Origin: Clostridia bacterium | Lineage (GTDB): Bacteria > Bacillota > Clostridia > Oscillospirales > Ruminococcaceae | Length of the DNA: 64,000 nucleotides | Reading direction: 5' to 3' | NCBI GenBank assembly: GCA_009929695.1 | Contig: RZZW01000005.1 | Location: 1 to 64,000, forward strand | Shown here: positions 51,931-60,735 of the stretch, in pieces | Position numbering within the stretch: position 1 is the first letter of the stretch | Layout of the letters: each line of letters opens with the position of its first letter | The notes under the pieces: generated by a model | Told to the model about the DNA's origin: nothing | What the model saw: only the letters and a program-made list of their open reading frames with translations | Databases searched by the model: none | Program-made: the position numbers and the translations under genes

Positions 51931-52665
51931 TTAATGGGATATGGTGCGACTTTCATCATTGATATTATTTAATAACACATCCCTGTTTGTGGCGTATACT
52001 ACATCAGGTTTATTTGCAATTTGTTTTAAAAAGTTTTCAAAACGGTTCCAAGTATTTTGAACATCAAATTCAAAGGAATGCCCCCAAATGTAAAAAATTT
52101 GGGGGTTATCGCTTTGCGTATTAAAAAATTGCTCCGACAGCTTTTCCATCGCGTTCCAACTATTATGGTGAACTGTCGGATGGAAGGTATATAAATCTGT
52201 TTGAGGCGCAAAAGCTTCGTTACATTCAATTGTTCTCGAGTAACGAATGCCTGTTTGTGTTTTCACAAGGTTTGCCACACGCTTATCGTAATTGATGCCG
52301 CCGCACGGATAAGCCATTCCCAACACCTCATATCCTGCGAGCTCGCTCAAATAAAGCCTGTCTTGTTCAACCTGTCTAACAATTTCTTTGTCCTCCAGTG
52401 CTGTAAGCAGCGGATGTGTAAGCGTATGTGCAGCGATTTCATGACCTTGATATATGCTGCGCACACTGTCAGCAGGAACCTTGTCGTGAGGAATACTTTT
52501 TCCCTCACGTATCACTTCTCCTGACATGCCTAGCAATTGCGAATTAATATTAAATGTTGCTTTAATATTGTATTTGTTTAATAGCTCCACAAGGCGGATA
52601 TCCTGCGTCGTGCCGTCATCGAAGCTAAAGGTGATATATTTTTTGCCGCTAATCACTTGATACAC
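51931..52665 (-). CDS. polysaccharide deacetylase (CE4, NodB-like)
   Basis: 244 aa from a GTG with AAGGTAGGTG upstream. CE4 motif 1 is FSFDDGTTQD (metal Asp pair at about 15-16), motif 2 is HEIAAHTLTHP. AYPCGG and HSFEF later fit motifs 3-5. No signal peptide, unusual for an enzyme acting on cell-wall or other glycans outside the cell, so a cytosolic substrate or loss of the N-terminus is possible. It overlaps the end of a broken gene upstream. Confidence 0.85.
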   Translation of the reverse strand: MYQVISGKKYITFSFDDGTTQDIRLVELLNKYNIKATFNINSQLLGMSGEVIREGKSIPHDKVPADSVRSIYQGHEIAAHTLTHPLLTALEDKEIVRQVEQDRLYLSELAGYEVLGMAYPCGGINYDKRVANLVKTQTGIRYSRTIECNEAFAPQTDLYTFHPTVHHNSWNAMEKLSEQFFNTQSDNPQIFYIWGHSFEFDVQNTWNRFENFLKQIANKPDVVYATNRDVLLNNINDESRTISH

Positions 52666-54276
52666 CTACCTTCATTCCGTGCAGGCAAGCATGATATTTG
52701 TAAATAAAATCAGAGGTGTTTGCCACATATGGCTGGGCAATCGTATTGGCATTGATGATTTGATCAATTTTTTCTTGGGGAAGAGCAACAATTGCTTTAT
52801 TGACTGCTGAGATAAGCAGTTGGTTCGTGTCATGATTTAATCCAACAATGGCGGAGTGTTCTGTCAGAAATTCTGTGGGTATGATTTGCAAGGAATCATA
52901 CCTGGGGTTTTGCAAAAGGTAATTGAGTACATATGCGTTTTGCATGATAACATCCGCTTTACCATCCAGTACCGCCTGCACGGATGCTTCCACACTGTCG
53001 GTGATCAAAATTTGAAAATTCGGATATTTCTCCGCGATGTATTTTTGCAGGAACTCAAAAGATTTATTAATTGCAATGGTGTGCTTTCCTGTCTGGTCAT
53101 AAGCCATGCCGCGTTTTGATGCAACCACAAGATTGCTGGTCATAAAAGGATTGGATACCACCACATCCGAATTGCCGTCAAAGTTTTCATAAATCACCCC
53201 GGCAACTAGGGCGCATTTTCCGGATGCTAAGGCATCTGCGGTCTTTTCCCAAAAATCCAAGGGTGTCATCTGCAATGAAATTCCACAGAATTCAAAAATC
53301 AACTCCGCAATGTCTTCATTAACACCTGTTAGTTCTCCGGTTTTACGATCCAAGTGGGACAGTGGAAAGCGATCCGGCAGAAAGCCAACTGTGATCTGCG
53401 GATTGGATTTTAAATAATCTGCTTCCTCTCTTGTAAACAGGGGAGATTGATGCATTGCACTAGTCGCATAATATTTTTGATAAAGCTCCGTTTTAAAATA
53501 ATAGTTATCTGCTTTTATGGCACTGAGCGCACTATCGATTTCAGGCATCAAATCACTTTCGTAATAGGACATAAAGTAGAAGGGAACGCAGCCGTATTTT
53601 GCAATAATGCGCAAGTCATCATGATAAGAAAGATTTTCGGTCGCCAAAGCCTCAATTTCGCCGGCTTCCAGTGCTGTGGTCATGGCAGTTTCATTTTCAT
53701 AAAGCTTGATATATTTGGAATTTGTGTTTTTGTCGGCAATGGTATAATCAGGCTCATAATAAGTTTGCATAAACTGTTCAAACAACTCAATATTAAGGCT
53801 GCCCTTTAAAAAGCCTATGGTGGTTGTGGCAAGCTTTTTATAATCGTTATAATACAAATCACTGTTGGCTTCATTGGTATAGAGAAGGCCTTGCAATTGG
53901 CCAATGGGCTTGGCAGAGTAGCAATAGCCACCTTTTTGGGCAGCTTCATCATACGCGCCAACACGGGCGGCAGAGTATCTGGCAGAGCAGAGAAGGTCAA
54001 TTTTCTTTTCCCGCAAAAGCAGCAAAAGGTTTGACCAATCTCCTTCGACAAACTCAAACTCCCACTGGGGGTGGTACTTTTTAAGTTCATTCAGGTAATC
54101 GGCCATATACACGAAATACTCTCCGCTTTCATTTTTTTTCGCTGAATCCTTTGAAGTCTAATACGCCCACTTTCACAATACGACTGTTTTCGCTTGGTGC
54201 AGCAAAGGCAGTGGTGGTAATATAGCCAATCCCATTCGCACGTCAACGCTTTCAAAAAAACGGTTAAAAAATGCAT
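52649..54276 (-). pseudogene. tandem SBP_bac_3 sensor protein, two frameshifts
   Basis: The main intact part (52649-54112, 487 codons) holds two periplasmic solute-binding domains in a row (FLKGSLNIELFEQFMQ..., then ITVGFLPDRFPLSHLDRKTG), the layout of BvgS-type or GGDEF-linked sensors. Upstream, SENSRIVKVGVLDFKGFSEK is readable in another frame, broken at a run of eight A (54132-54139); seven A would restore it. A third frame holds the likely start, MHFLTVFLKALT at 54276. The C-terminus ends before any membrane helix or output domain, so the signalling half is missing too. Confidence 0.8.
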
Positions 54277-54282
54277 ATCCTT

Positions 54283-54618
54283 TCAATAATAAGTTATGTC
54301 ATACACCGCTTGATAGCGATAACGCTTTGAAGCGGTGTCGGTGTAATTGTAATCGCTGTTGAGCGACACGCGGCATATTTCGTCTAAATCTGTGATGTTG
54401 TCCAGTGCCGACTTGACAGTTTCGTTAAGCTCGGCGGCGGCAAGTAAAGTACCCGCGTAAGACTGTATAGCAAATGTCGCGTCATTGATTTTATTGTTGC
54501 GCCCGCTGCCCGTCTTTTCGATGAGCACAAATTCGCCGTGTGGTTTTTCGGGTGTTTCAGTGCACACCGGAACAGACAGCGTGGCGCTAAGGTAATTAAG
54601 GACTGTTTTTTCAATCAT
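54283..54618 (-). CDS. phage tail completion/minor capsid protein
   Basis: 111 aa. Begins EKTVLNYLSATLSVPVCTE and contains FVLIEKTGSGRNNKINDATF and YRYQAVYDITYY at its end, a pattern I associate with small neck/tail-completion proteins of Clostridia siphophages. Overlaps the gene before it by 4 bases. It is the last phage gene; the module stops here without tail genes. Confidence 0.65.
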   Translation of the reverse strand: MIEKTVLNYLSATLSVPVCTETPEKPHGEFVLIEKTGSGRNNKINDATFAIQSYAGTLLAAAELNETVKSALDNITDLDEICRVSLNSDYNYTDTASKRYRYQAVYDITYY

Positions 54619-54854
54619 CTTGTCGCCTTTAAAATAGTGTTGTTTTTGATATTATCGCGGCGTGCCTTTGGCGTTGCGGCGTGTACGCTTGCATTCGCTC
54701 TGTTTTTGCCTGTATAGGTGCTGACCTCGTAGCCTCTGCCGCAGCGTGCGCTTATAGCCTGTGCTCTTGCTTCGCAAATTGCGCTTATTTCCTGCGAGCG
54801 CAGCAGCTCACGCACACCTGCGCGGTTAATCTCGACGCGTATTTTATTACTCAT
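54615..54854 (-). CDS. small phage head-tail protein (HK97 gp10-like)
   Basis: 79 aa, basic, starts NKIRVEINRAGVRELLRSQE. Size and place (after the head-closure gene, before the tail-completion gene) fit a short HK97-gp10-like neck protein. Overlaps both neighbours. Confidence 0.6.
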   Translation of the reverse strand: MSNKIRVEINRAGVRELLRSQEISAICEARAQAISARCGRGYEVSTYTGKNRANASVHAATPKARRDNIKNNTILKATR

Positions 54855-55185
54855 AACGCACCACCTTTATTTTTTTGTTCCATGCAAGTGGTAAAAGGTT
54901 TTCAATGTATGACGTAGAAAATCCAAATGTGCGCCATTTTTCGCCGAAAAATTCAAGCGTCATGTCCTCCCAAATATGCTTGTCACTTTTGGGAATACAA
55001 AGCTCATACACCGATTTTTTGCCGTTTAACTGCGTTGCGTCTACAATGTCGTCCGATGAAACAGGGGACACAAGCACATTGCGCACGATGATAGGTTTTT
55101 CTGCATATATCGGCGCGTTGAAAGCGTCTGTGCCTGTCTGCACCTTGTCATAAAGCGTTATGGTAATGCCTTTAAGCAGTGCCAT
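54847..55185 (-). CDS. phage head-closure/connector protein
   Basis: 112 aa from the ATG at 55185 (GGTGGAT upstream). Begins ALLKGITITLYDK; contains IIVRNVLVSPVSSDDIVDA, LCIPKSDKHIWEDMTLEFFGEKWRT in pieces, and an aromatic C-terminus. Position and size match head-closure proteins such as SPP1 gp16. Overlaps the connector gene upstream. Confidence 0.65.
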   Translation of the reverse strand: MALLKGITITLYDKVQTGTDAFNAPIYAEKPIIVRNVLVSPVSSDDIVDATQLNGKKSVYELCIPKSDKHIWEDMTLEFFGEKWRTFGFSTSYIENLLPLAWNKKIKVVRYE

Positions 55186-55567
55186 AAATATCCACCACCC
55201 CATATCTTTGGCGGCGTAGCCCAAGCCGTGCAAGCTCTGACCGTTTTATAAACAGCCCGCCTCCCGGAACAAGAAAAGTGCCGGAGGCTGCATATCCTCC
55301 GGCACTTTCGCTTATTTGCGTCATAGGCTCTTGGTCAGTTGACGTCATCAGCGTGCGCGCAACTACGTCCACAGTCACCGAAGCGGCGACGGTGGCAAGG
55401 TCTTCATCTTGCAAAATCATGTCGTCAAGGTCTTTACCCACCTTTTGCGCCTCGACGCGCAACGACGCGGAAACGACCTCTAACAGCCTTTCCGCACGCA
55501 AGATTTCGCTCGGTGATATCTGCCGCCATAACCGTATGATGTCGTCTATTGTCGCAAAGTTACGCAT
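55172..55567 (-). CDS. phage head-tail connector (Gp19/Gp15-like)
   Basis: 131 aa from the ATG at 55567 (GTAGGTG upstream; an earlier in-frame ATG overlaps the preceding small gene). RNFATIDDIIRLWRQISPSE then RAERLLEVVSASLRVEAQ is the helical opening of Phage_Gp19-type adaptors that bind the portal ring. Confidence 0.75.
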   Translation of the reverse strand: MRNFATIDDIIRLWRQISPSEILRAERLLEVVSASLRVEAQKVGKDLDDMILQDEDLATVAASVTVDVVARTLMTSTDQEPMTQISESAGGYAASGTFLVPGGGLFIKRSELARLGLRRQRYGVVDIYGTA

Positions 55568-55574
55568 ATAGCAC

Positions 55575-55718
55575 CTACTCTTCTTTTTCGTCGCTCTTTT
55601 CAGGCACTTTGGCTTTTGCCTTAGCGGTTGGCTTCGGCTTATCAGCCTGCCAGTCGCCGCCCGATATTTCGCATTCGGTTTCAAATGATGCGCCTGTTTT
55701 TGTGTTTGTATATACCAT
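55575..55718 (-). CDS. small phage protein after capsid gene
   Basis: 47 aa, starting VYTNTKTGASFETECEISGG, then a Lys/Pro/Ala-rich tail. The ATG is immediately after the capsid stop. Such short open frames directly downstream of the major capsid gene are common in Firmicutes phages; function unknown. Confidence 0.65.
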   Translation of the reverse strand: MVYTNTKTGASFETECEISGGDWQADKPKPTAKAKAKVPEKSDEKEE

Positions 55719-55720
55719 TT

Positions 55721-56620
55721 TTACGCGCCTGCTTTCACAAATGCGAACGCGCTTGCGTCGAGAATACCCCAACCGATGTACATTTCGCCGCGCAAGTAAA
55801 TTTGGTTATGCCCCTTGAGGTCACCAAGCGTCGCGTCATTGTCGGGGTTGCCGTATTTGATAACCTCGATAGGTATTTCTTTCGCGTAGCCCCACTTGAA
55901 CGCGGACGCAAAATCACCCACAAGGGCGCGGTCAAGACTTGAATTGGCTGAAAGGTTTGACGTGCTTTCAACCTGCAAGCCGTTTATGCTGCCGGGGTTA
56001 TTTCCCCAAGCAAGTTCGGGGTAAAGCTTTGCACCGTCTGACTTAAGCTGCGCCGCAAGGCTTGATTTAAACGCGGGCGCAAGCACAAGCCCTGTTACAT
56101 CACGGTCACTGCCCTGCACAAGTGCAATAGCCGCCTCGATGTTTGCGTCGGGCTTATCGCCGGTTGCGATAGTAACCTTTTGCGTCGCTTTGCTGTCAAA
56201 ATGGTTTGAGCCGATGACGGTTGAAGCTGTACCGGTGCGCGGGTTAACGCCGTGAAATGCCATAAGGTCAATGCCTTTAGCAACCTTTTTGGCAAAACCG
56301 TCCGCGAACGCCGACATATAGTCTAGCTGCATGCTTTCGTTAGCGTATAGAAATTCGTCTGAAATACGCGCGCCGTATTCAACCTTGATAGGCACGATGG
56401 TGATAGGCTCAACGGTGACGCCGCCCTTGCCCTTTGCGCCGTTTTCGGCGACGACATCAACTTTTTTATCAAGCTGAAAAGTAAATTCCTTCATGCCGTT
56501 GAAAGGTATCGGGGTTGCGCCGCAAAGTTTAGCCAATGCGCTTGCCCCCTTTGTTTTTTGGATAAAATCGGGAATAAGTTCCTCGGGGAAAAGTGAGCCT
56601 TTGCTTAAAACGTCTGCCAT
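55721..56620 (-). CDS. phage major capsid protein (HK97 fold)
   Basis: 299 aa. GSLFPEELIPDFIQKTKG at the N-terminus, KVEYGARISDEFLYANES in the middle and GEMYIGWGILDASAFAFV at the end are typical of HK97-like major capsid proteins of siphophages. The frame is intact. It follows the scaffold gene by 5 bases. Confidence 0.88.
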   Translation of the reverse strand: MADVLSKGSLFPEELIPDFIQKTKGASALAKLCGATPIPFNGMKEFTFQLDKKVDVVAENGAKGKGGVTVEPITIVPIKVEYGARISDEFLYANESMQLDYMSAFADGFAKKVAKGIDLMAFHGVNPRTGTASTVIGSNHFDSKATQKVTIATGDKPDANIEAAIALVQGSDRDVTGLVLAPAFKSSLAAQLKSDGAKLYPELAWGNNPGSINGLQVESTSNLSANSSLDRALVGDFASAFKWGYAKEIPIEVIKYGNPDNDATLGDLKGHNQIYLRGEMYIGWGILDASAFAFVKAGA

Positions 56621-56625
56621 AATTG

Positions 56626-57105
56626 TTAGTCTCCTTTATTTGTAAGTTGTGCGGTTAATGTGCGAAGTGCCGCTGATTTTCCGTCAACGCCTGCCGGCTC
56701 GGTGGATTTTAGCGGCGGGGGCGTTGCAGTCGGCTTTGAAATAAACTGCGAAAGCGTCTGTGCGTCCTTGCGCATATCGTCCTCTGTTTCGCCTGTGAGA
56801 CGCTGTGCAAGCTCGTAGGGTATGCCGCTTTCATTTGCAATGCGAAGTTTAAGCGAGCCTTTTTCGTAGCCCGCAACCTTGCCTTGCAGGTCGGCAAGCG
56901 TTTTGTCGTAGCCTGCGTACTTTGCGGCGGTGTCTTTCATGGACTGGCTCAACTCGCCGACTTGCGTTTCATACGCGGCATTTTTGGTCTTGATGTCGTC
57001 GTAGTCTGCGTACTTTTTGGCTATCGTTTCATGCTCGCGCTTGATACGGTCGCCAATTGCCGCGTCAAATTGTTCCTGTGTTGTGATGGGTGTAAATTCT
57101 GCCAT
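56626..57105 (-). CDS. phage scaffolding protein
   Basis: 159 aa from the ATG at 57105 (AAAGGAG upstream). Residues 15-100 are a long, charged coiled coil (EHETIAKKYADYDDIKTKNA). The end is Pro/Thr-rich with a short helix. Position directly before the capsid gene is that of scaffolds. Confidence 0.8.
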   Translation of the reverse strand: MAEFTPITTQEQFDAAIGDRIKREHETIAKKYADYDDIKTKNAAYETQVGELSQSMKDTAAKYAGYDKTLADLQGKVAGYEKGSLKLRIANESGIPYELAQRLTGETEDDMRKDAQTLSQFISKPTATPPPLKSTEPAGVDGKSAALRTLTAQLTNKGD

Positions 57106-57169
57106 AATAAAACTCCTTTTTCCCACTTAACCCGGTGGTATCGGTAATATTTACTTACGGATAATTCCG

Positions 57170-58564
57170 TCAGTAGCTTATTTTCTGCGCGCGTCGTTCC
57201 TTGCTTTCAGAGCATTTCCAATACGCAAGCGCGGTGCTTTCGAGTAATTCAATTTTTACGCCGTCAATAATGGCTCTGTACCCAAAGCCGCCGTTTGAGC
57301 CGATGGCGCGTTTTTCACAGTTGCTTGCCGCCTGTGTAAGCGCGGGCTGCCCTGCATGGCACAGCTTTTTTGAAAAAATACCCTGTTCAAACGCGGCGTT
57401 TGCGACGATTATTTGCTTAACCGTTGGCAGCAGCGGCGCTTTAACCTTTGCCGCTTTCATTGCGTCGGCAAGTAACTGTTGACCGTTTGCGCCGTCAATA
57501 ATAACGGTTGCGATGTCGGCTTTTGATAAAAAATTCAAAATCCAATCGCTGCCGTCGCGGGTAAATCTAAAGTCAACGGCTTCGACAAATATTTTGCCGT
57601 CAGCCGTTTTTACAGCGACGGACATCGCCGCGCCTGTGCCGTCGTGACCGTACTTTATGCCGACAAACAGCTTGCCGCTGAATTTGGGCAAAGCGTCACA
57701 TTGAAGCGCCTCCCACTCGGTTTTACTTATGGCGCTTTTTTGATTATATCGTAGCCAAAGCCCCAAGCGCTGAATGTTAAAGTCGATGTTATCGGGCCCT
57801 ATTTCATCGGCGACGCTGCGCTCTGTGAAGATTGTGCCAAGTGAGGGGTTTGTCTCGTACCAAGCTGCTTTACTGTTTGGGTCGGTTTGCTGCGCAACAC
57901 TCCATTCTGCCCAGCCTGTGTTTTTTGTTTCACCTTGCAGCGCTGCATTGCGCATTTTTAAAAATACAGTGCCGGAGGAAACAGGCGTCGGCGGCGTACC
58001 GCAAAAAATTGTTTGCGGGTTTTTGCTGTCGGTGACAACGTATTTTAACGCGCTTTCTTGGTCGTCGGCGTACTCCTGCGCTTCATCAATAACTAAAAGG
58101 TCGAACCCCTCACCGAGACCGCCTTTAGATGACCTAGTGCGAAATTCGACCCTGCCGTCGCCGTCAAGCAGCCGCACGCTTTCGCGCCCCGAAGCTCTGA
58201 CGGACTTATATGTAATTTTAGCTTTATCAAGCAGTTTGCAAAGACGCTCCCATGCCGCGTGGCTTGTGGTGGTGCGGTGCGCGGTGTGTAAAATGTTTTC
58301 GCTTTTTTTCAAGCCCCATATTTCGCGGATAGTGACAATTTCATTTTTACCGTTTCGGCGTGGCACAGAGTAGCCAAATTTAGTATGTACCCATAAACCG
58401 TCTTTATTTTCAGCTAAAATGTCGTAAATAAGCAGCTCTTGCCACTCCTGTGCCGTGCGCCCTGTCGAGTTGTAAAGTTCTATTGCCTCCGCCCCGTGTG
58501 TTGTCTTGTACGGTAGCGTTATGGCTTGTGTAGGCGTTTGCCTGCCGATTTTCTGCGCTTTCAT
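57170..58564 (-). CDS. phage terminase large subunit
   Basis: 464 aa from the ATG at 58564 (AAGGAG 8 bases upstream). The ATPase half has a deviant Walker A VPRRNGKN and Walker B LLVIDEAQE, with TIFCGTPP as the coupling motif. The nuclease half has acidic residues in FVGIKYGHDGTGAA and ATVIIDGANG. It packages phage DNA. It lies after, rather than before, the portal/MuF genes, an unusual order. Confidence 0.9.
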   Translation of the reverse strand: MKAQKIGRQTPTQAITLPYKTTHGAEAIELYNSTGRTAQEWQELLIYDILAENKDGLWVHTKFGYSVPRRNGKNEIVTIREIWGLKKSENILHTAHRTTTSHAAWERLCKLLDKAKITYKSVRASGRESVRLLDGDGRVEFRTRSSKGGLGEGFDLLVIDEAQEYADDQESALKYVVTDSKNPQTIFCGTPPTPVSSGTVFLKMRNAALQGETKNTGWAEWSVAQQTDPNSKAAWYETNPSLGTIFTERSVADEIGPDNIDFNIQRLGLWLRYNQKSAISKTEWEALQCDALPKFSGKLFVGIKYGHDGTGAAMSVAVKTADGKIFVEAVDFRFTRDGSDWILNFLSKADIATVIIDGANGQQLLADAMKAAKVKAPLLPTVKQIIVANAAFEQGIFSKKLCHAGQPALTQAASNCEKRAIGSNGGFGYRAIIDGVKIELLESTALAYWKCSESKERRAQKISY

Positions 58565-58636
58565 GTATTCACTCCTTACACGCGCCCGCTTTGCGCCAAG
58601 CACATAGGCACCACCTCCCTAAAAATAGACGCGAAA

Positions 58637-58666
58637 AAAAGCACGCTGCGCTCGGCAACGTGCTTT
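58637..58666 (-). terminator. hairpin before terminase gene
   Basis: AAAAGCACG / CGTGCTTTT stem followed, on the minus strand, by TTTTTTT; it separates the MuF/small-gene pair from the terminase gene, so terminase may have another promoter. Confidence 0.7.
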
Positions 58667-58673
58667 TGTGTGT

Positions 58674-58880
58674 TTATTGTAACTGTTCTATATTTTGTAT
58701 CTCGCTTGGTTTGAGACAAATAACCTTTCCGTCTGATGTTTCGATGTTTATTTCATCTTCTTTTGCATTATCCATTTCTTCGGCGTCGTCAATTGATAAT
58801 ACATTGCCGGTGTATATATTTCCGGACGTGCTGACAATACGTATATTTTCAGCGTCCGCATATTTCCATATATTTATCAC
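58674..58880 (-). CDS. small acidic protein after MuF-toxin gene, possible immunity
   Basis: 68 aa, acidic. IRIVSTSGNIYTGNVLSIDD then INIETSDGKVICLKPSEIQN gives a strand-rich pattern like an Sm-like barrel. Its start overlaps the end of the MuF-toxin gene (ATGA), so the two are made together. In toxin-immunity pairs the immunity gene has exactly this place and size, but similar small proteins also occur in phages without a toxin. Confidence 0.6.
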   Translation of the reverse strand: MINIWKYADAENIRIVSTSGNIYTGNVLSIDDAEEMDNAKEDEINIETSDGKVICLKPSEIQNIEQLQ

Positions 58881-60025
58881 TTTAAAAACTCCTTTACCGG
58901 TACCATATGACAGTTGTTTTTGCCGTACTGAATTTGAAAACGTTTAGTGTCAATCCACTTGCCATCTGCCGTGCAGTATTGCCCGATGACTTTAGGCGCT
59001 GTCGCAAATTCTTTATTTGAAACACTCGCACTATCGGTTATGTACGGCGTTCCTTTGCCAGCGTATTTGCTGATGAGCTGTTGCGCTTCATCTTCGCTGA
59101 TAGTCAAACGGCTTTGCGTAGTTTGACCTTTTGCAAGTCGGCTTTTTTGATATTGCTCAAATTGCGGCGTGTCAAATACGTGTTTTAAATATTGTTGGTG
59201 TGATTGCCCTAGCTTATGTTCACCTTTGTTTATGCGCGTTTGAATTGCGTTTTTAAACCGGTCGGGTTCCAATGCTTTTCTTGCTTCAATTTTATCACGC
59301 TCTTCGGGTGTTGTCCACTTCTTTGTCCACACATTTTGGCGTAAACCCGCGCCAAAAGTTCCAGGGTCGTATTCAACCAAGCAACGGCAATTATTATGCC
59401 TCACATAAACATCATGTGGCACGTCGCGTGGATAAGTGTATTCTCCTTCAAGTTTTGAACAAAACTCACAGCATTTACGCTCAGCTTTTCTTATTATTTT
59501 TGGGCGTAAGCCTACCGTGCTTTGAAATTCGGCGTTACGCTTTAAAGTCTCATCAACAATTGTCTGAGAAAATGTTTTTATTGGTGTATAGAGCACCCAC
59601 GCTACATCATCATATGTTGGTGCGCTTGACACTTTGTTTAAAATGCCTTGCACGCGGTCTGTGTCAAGCGGCGCTGTTTGAGCCTTTAATCCGACACCCG
59701 CGGCGGTGTTAAGCGCCTGCTGCACCTGCACGGCGGCGTCTGATACTAGCGCGTGGTCGTCGCCGAGCAGGGGGGCAATAACCTTTTCCGCGATGTTGTA
59801 ATACATTTTACCGTCAGGCAGCACCGCAGATGACAGATTAGTGCCGAACGCGTCAGCTAAAGCTGTGCCTATTTCATACGCATAATCTCCCGCGTGCTTA
59901 TATGTCGCTTTGCCCGCTTTGATTTGCTTTAACAGCTCGGCGACAAGTGAGCTGTTGTCTATATTTTTTTGAAAATCAGCGCGTATCTTTTCGAGCAACT
60001 CGGGCGCGATATCCTCCATAACCAC
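58877..60025 (-). CDS. phage MuF head protein with C-terminal Ntox50-like toxin
   Basis: 382 aa, start GTG at 60025 or ATG at 60019. Residues about 120-220 match phage minor head (MuF/SPP1 gp7) proteins, with a zinc-type motif ERKCCEFCSKLEG (184-195) and RHNNCRC (209-215). Residues about 265-382 (GEHKLGQSHQQY, SRLTISEDEAQQLISKYAGK, RFQIQYGKNNCHMVPVKE) resemble polymorphic toxin type 50, a predicted RNase. MuF-toxin fusions are known in temperate phages of Firmicutes and may be packaged in the head. The frame is intact although the prophage is decayed. Confidence 0.8.
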   Translation of the reverse strand: MVMEDIAPELLEKIRADFQKNIDNSSLVAELLKQIKAGKATYKHAGDYAYEIGTALADAFGTNLSSAVLPDGKMYYNIAEKVIAPLLGDDHALVSDAAVQVQQALNTAAGVGLKAQTAPLDTDRVQGILNKVSSAPTYDDVAWVLYTPIKTFSQTIVDETLKRNAEFQSTVGLRPKIIRKAERKCCEFCSKLEGEYTYPRDVPHDVYVRHNNCRCLVEYDPGTFGAGLRQNVWTKKWTTPEERDKIEARKALEPDRFKNAIQTRINKGEHKLGQSHQQYLKHVFDTPQFEQYQKSRLAKGQTTQSRLTISEDEAQQLISKYAGKGTPYITDSASVSNKEFATAPKVIGQYCTADGKWIDTKRFQIQYGKNNCHMVPVKEFLK

Positions 60026-60027
60026 AA

Positions 60028-60246
60028 TTATCCGTCTGCGTCAATGCCTGTCAAATCGCGCAGATTATCCTTTCCAAAATAATTAGGCACAGCTTGATTA
60101 AGCTTTACAGCGCCGTCACCTATGCCGGAAAGCATGGCGGCGTCGGGTTCAAATACCGGCTCCCATGTTGCCTTTGTCAAATAAAGCTGATTACGTTTAT
60201 ATGAAAAATTGTCACGCAGACACGCGGCAAGATAGCCGGCGTTCAA
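60028..60246 (-). pseudogene. phage portal protein, C-terminal remnant
   Basis: About 72 codons (TTG at 60246; open to about 60264) reading AGYLAACLRDNFSYKRNQLY and MLSGIGDGAVKLNQAVPNYF then LRDLTGID, which is the end of a phage portal. Portals are 400-500 aa, so about 85% is lost. A hairpin (60259-60282) marks the break, beyond which an unrelated plus-strand remnant begins. Confidence 0.75.
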
Positions 60247-60258
60247 AAAGCCGCAGCC

Positions 60259-60282
60259 AAACGTCTTTCGTCAGACGTTTTT
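60259..60282. terminator. hairpin at prophage break
   Basis: AAACGTCT / AGACGTTT stem followed by TTTTG on the plus strand. It separates the portal remnant from the Abi remnant. Confidence 0.5.
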
Positions 60283-60289
60283 GTTATAC

Positions 60290-60735
60290 ATCACCGAAAT
60301 AAAAAAGGCGGGATATTTCCCATTTGAGCAGCGATAGAAGAAACAGATTTTGGAATGTTGTCTTCTTTTTATAAAAACATGTTGCCTGCGGATAAGGGTG
60401 CTATCGCTAAAGAATTTTATGATGTACCCTATCTTTATCTCGAAACATATCTTCAATGTGCGAGCGTGGCGCGTAATATAGCGGCACACGGCGGGAGGTT
60501 TTATAACAGAGTAAATCTTAGCCCCGCCGTTAAATTTCCAAAAGTCTTTGAAAACATTGTTAACAACAAGGCTTTTGCCTACATATGCGCTATTTATGTA
60601 ACGCTTCCGGACGAGCATAAGCTCAATATAGTAAACGACTTAAAGAAAGTTTTCAACAAGCACACGTTCGCGCAGCCTTTACGACTAGGCTTTCCCAACG
60701 ATTGGGAAGATGTGCTAATGCGGTTAGTTCAATAA
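60290..60735 (+). pseudogene. Abi family (AbiD/F-like) protein remnant, in-frame stop
   Basis: From the ATG at 60355 the frame reads LSSFYKNMLPADKGAIAKEF and YLETYLQCASVARNIAAHGG then RFYNR, the C-terminal half of Abi_2-type phage abortive-infection proteins. Upstream in the same frame NKKGGIFPI-stop-AAIEETDFG also belongs to the family, with TGA where a Trp (TGG) is expected. The N-terminal half is gone. So this defence gene is dead by both deletion and nonsense change. Confidence 0.7.
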
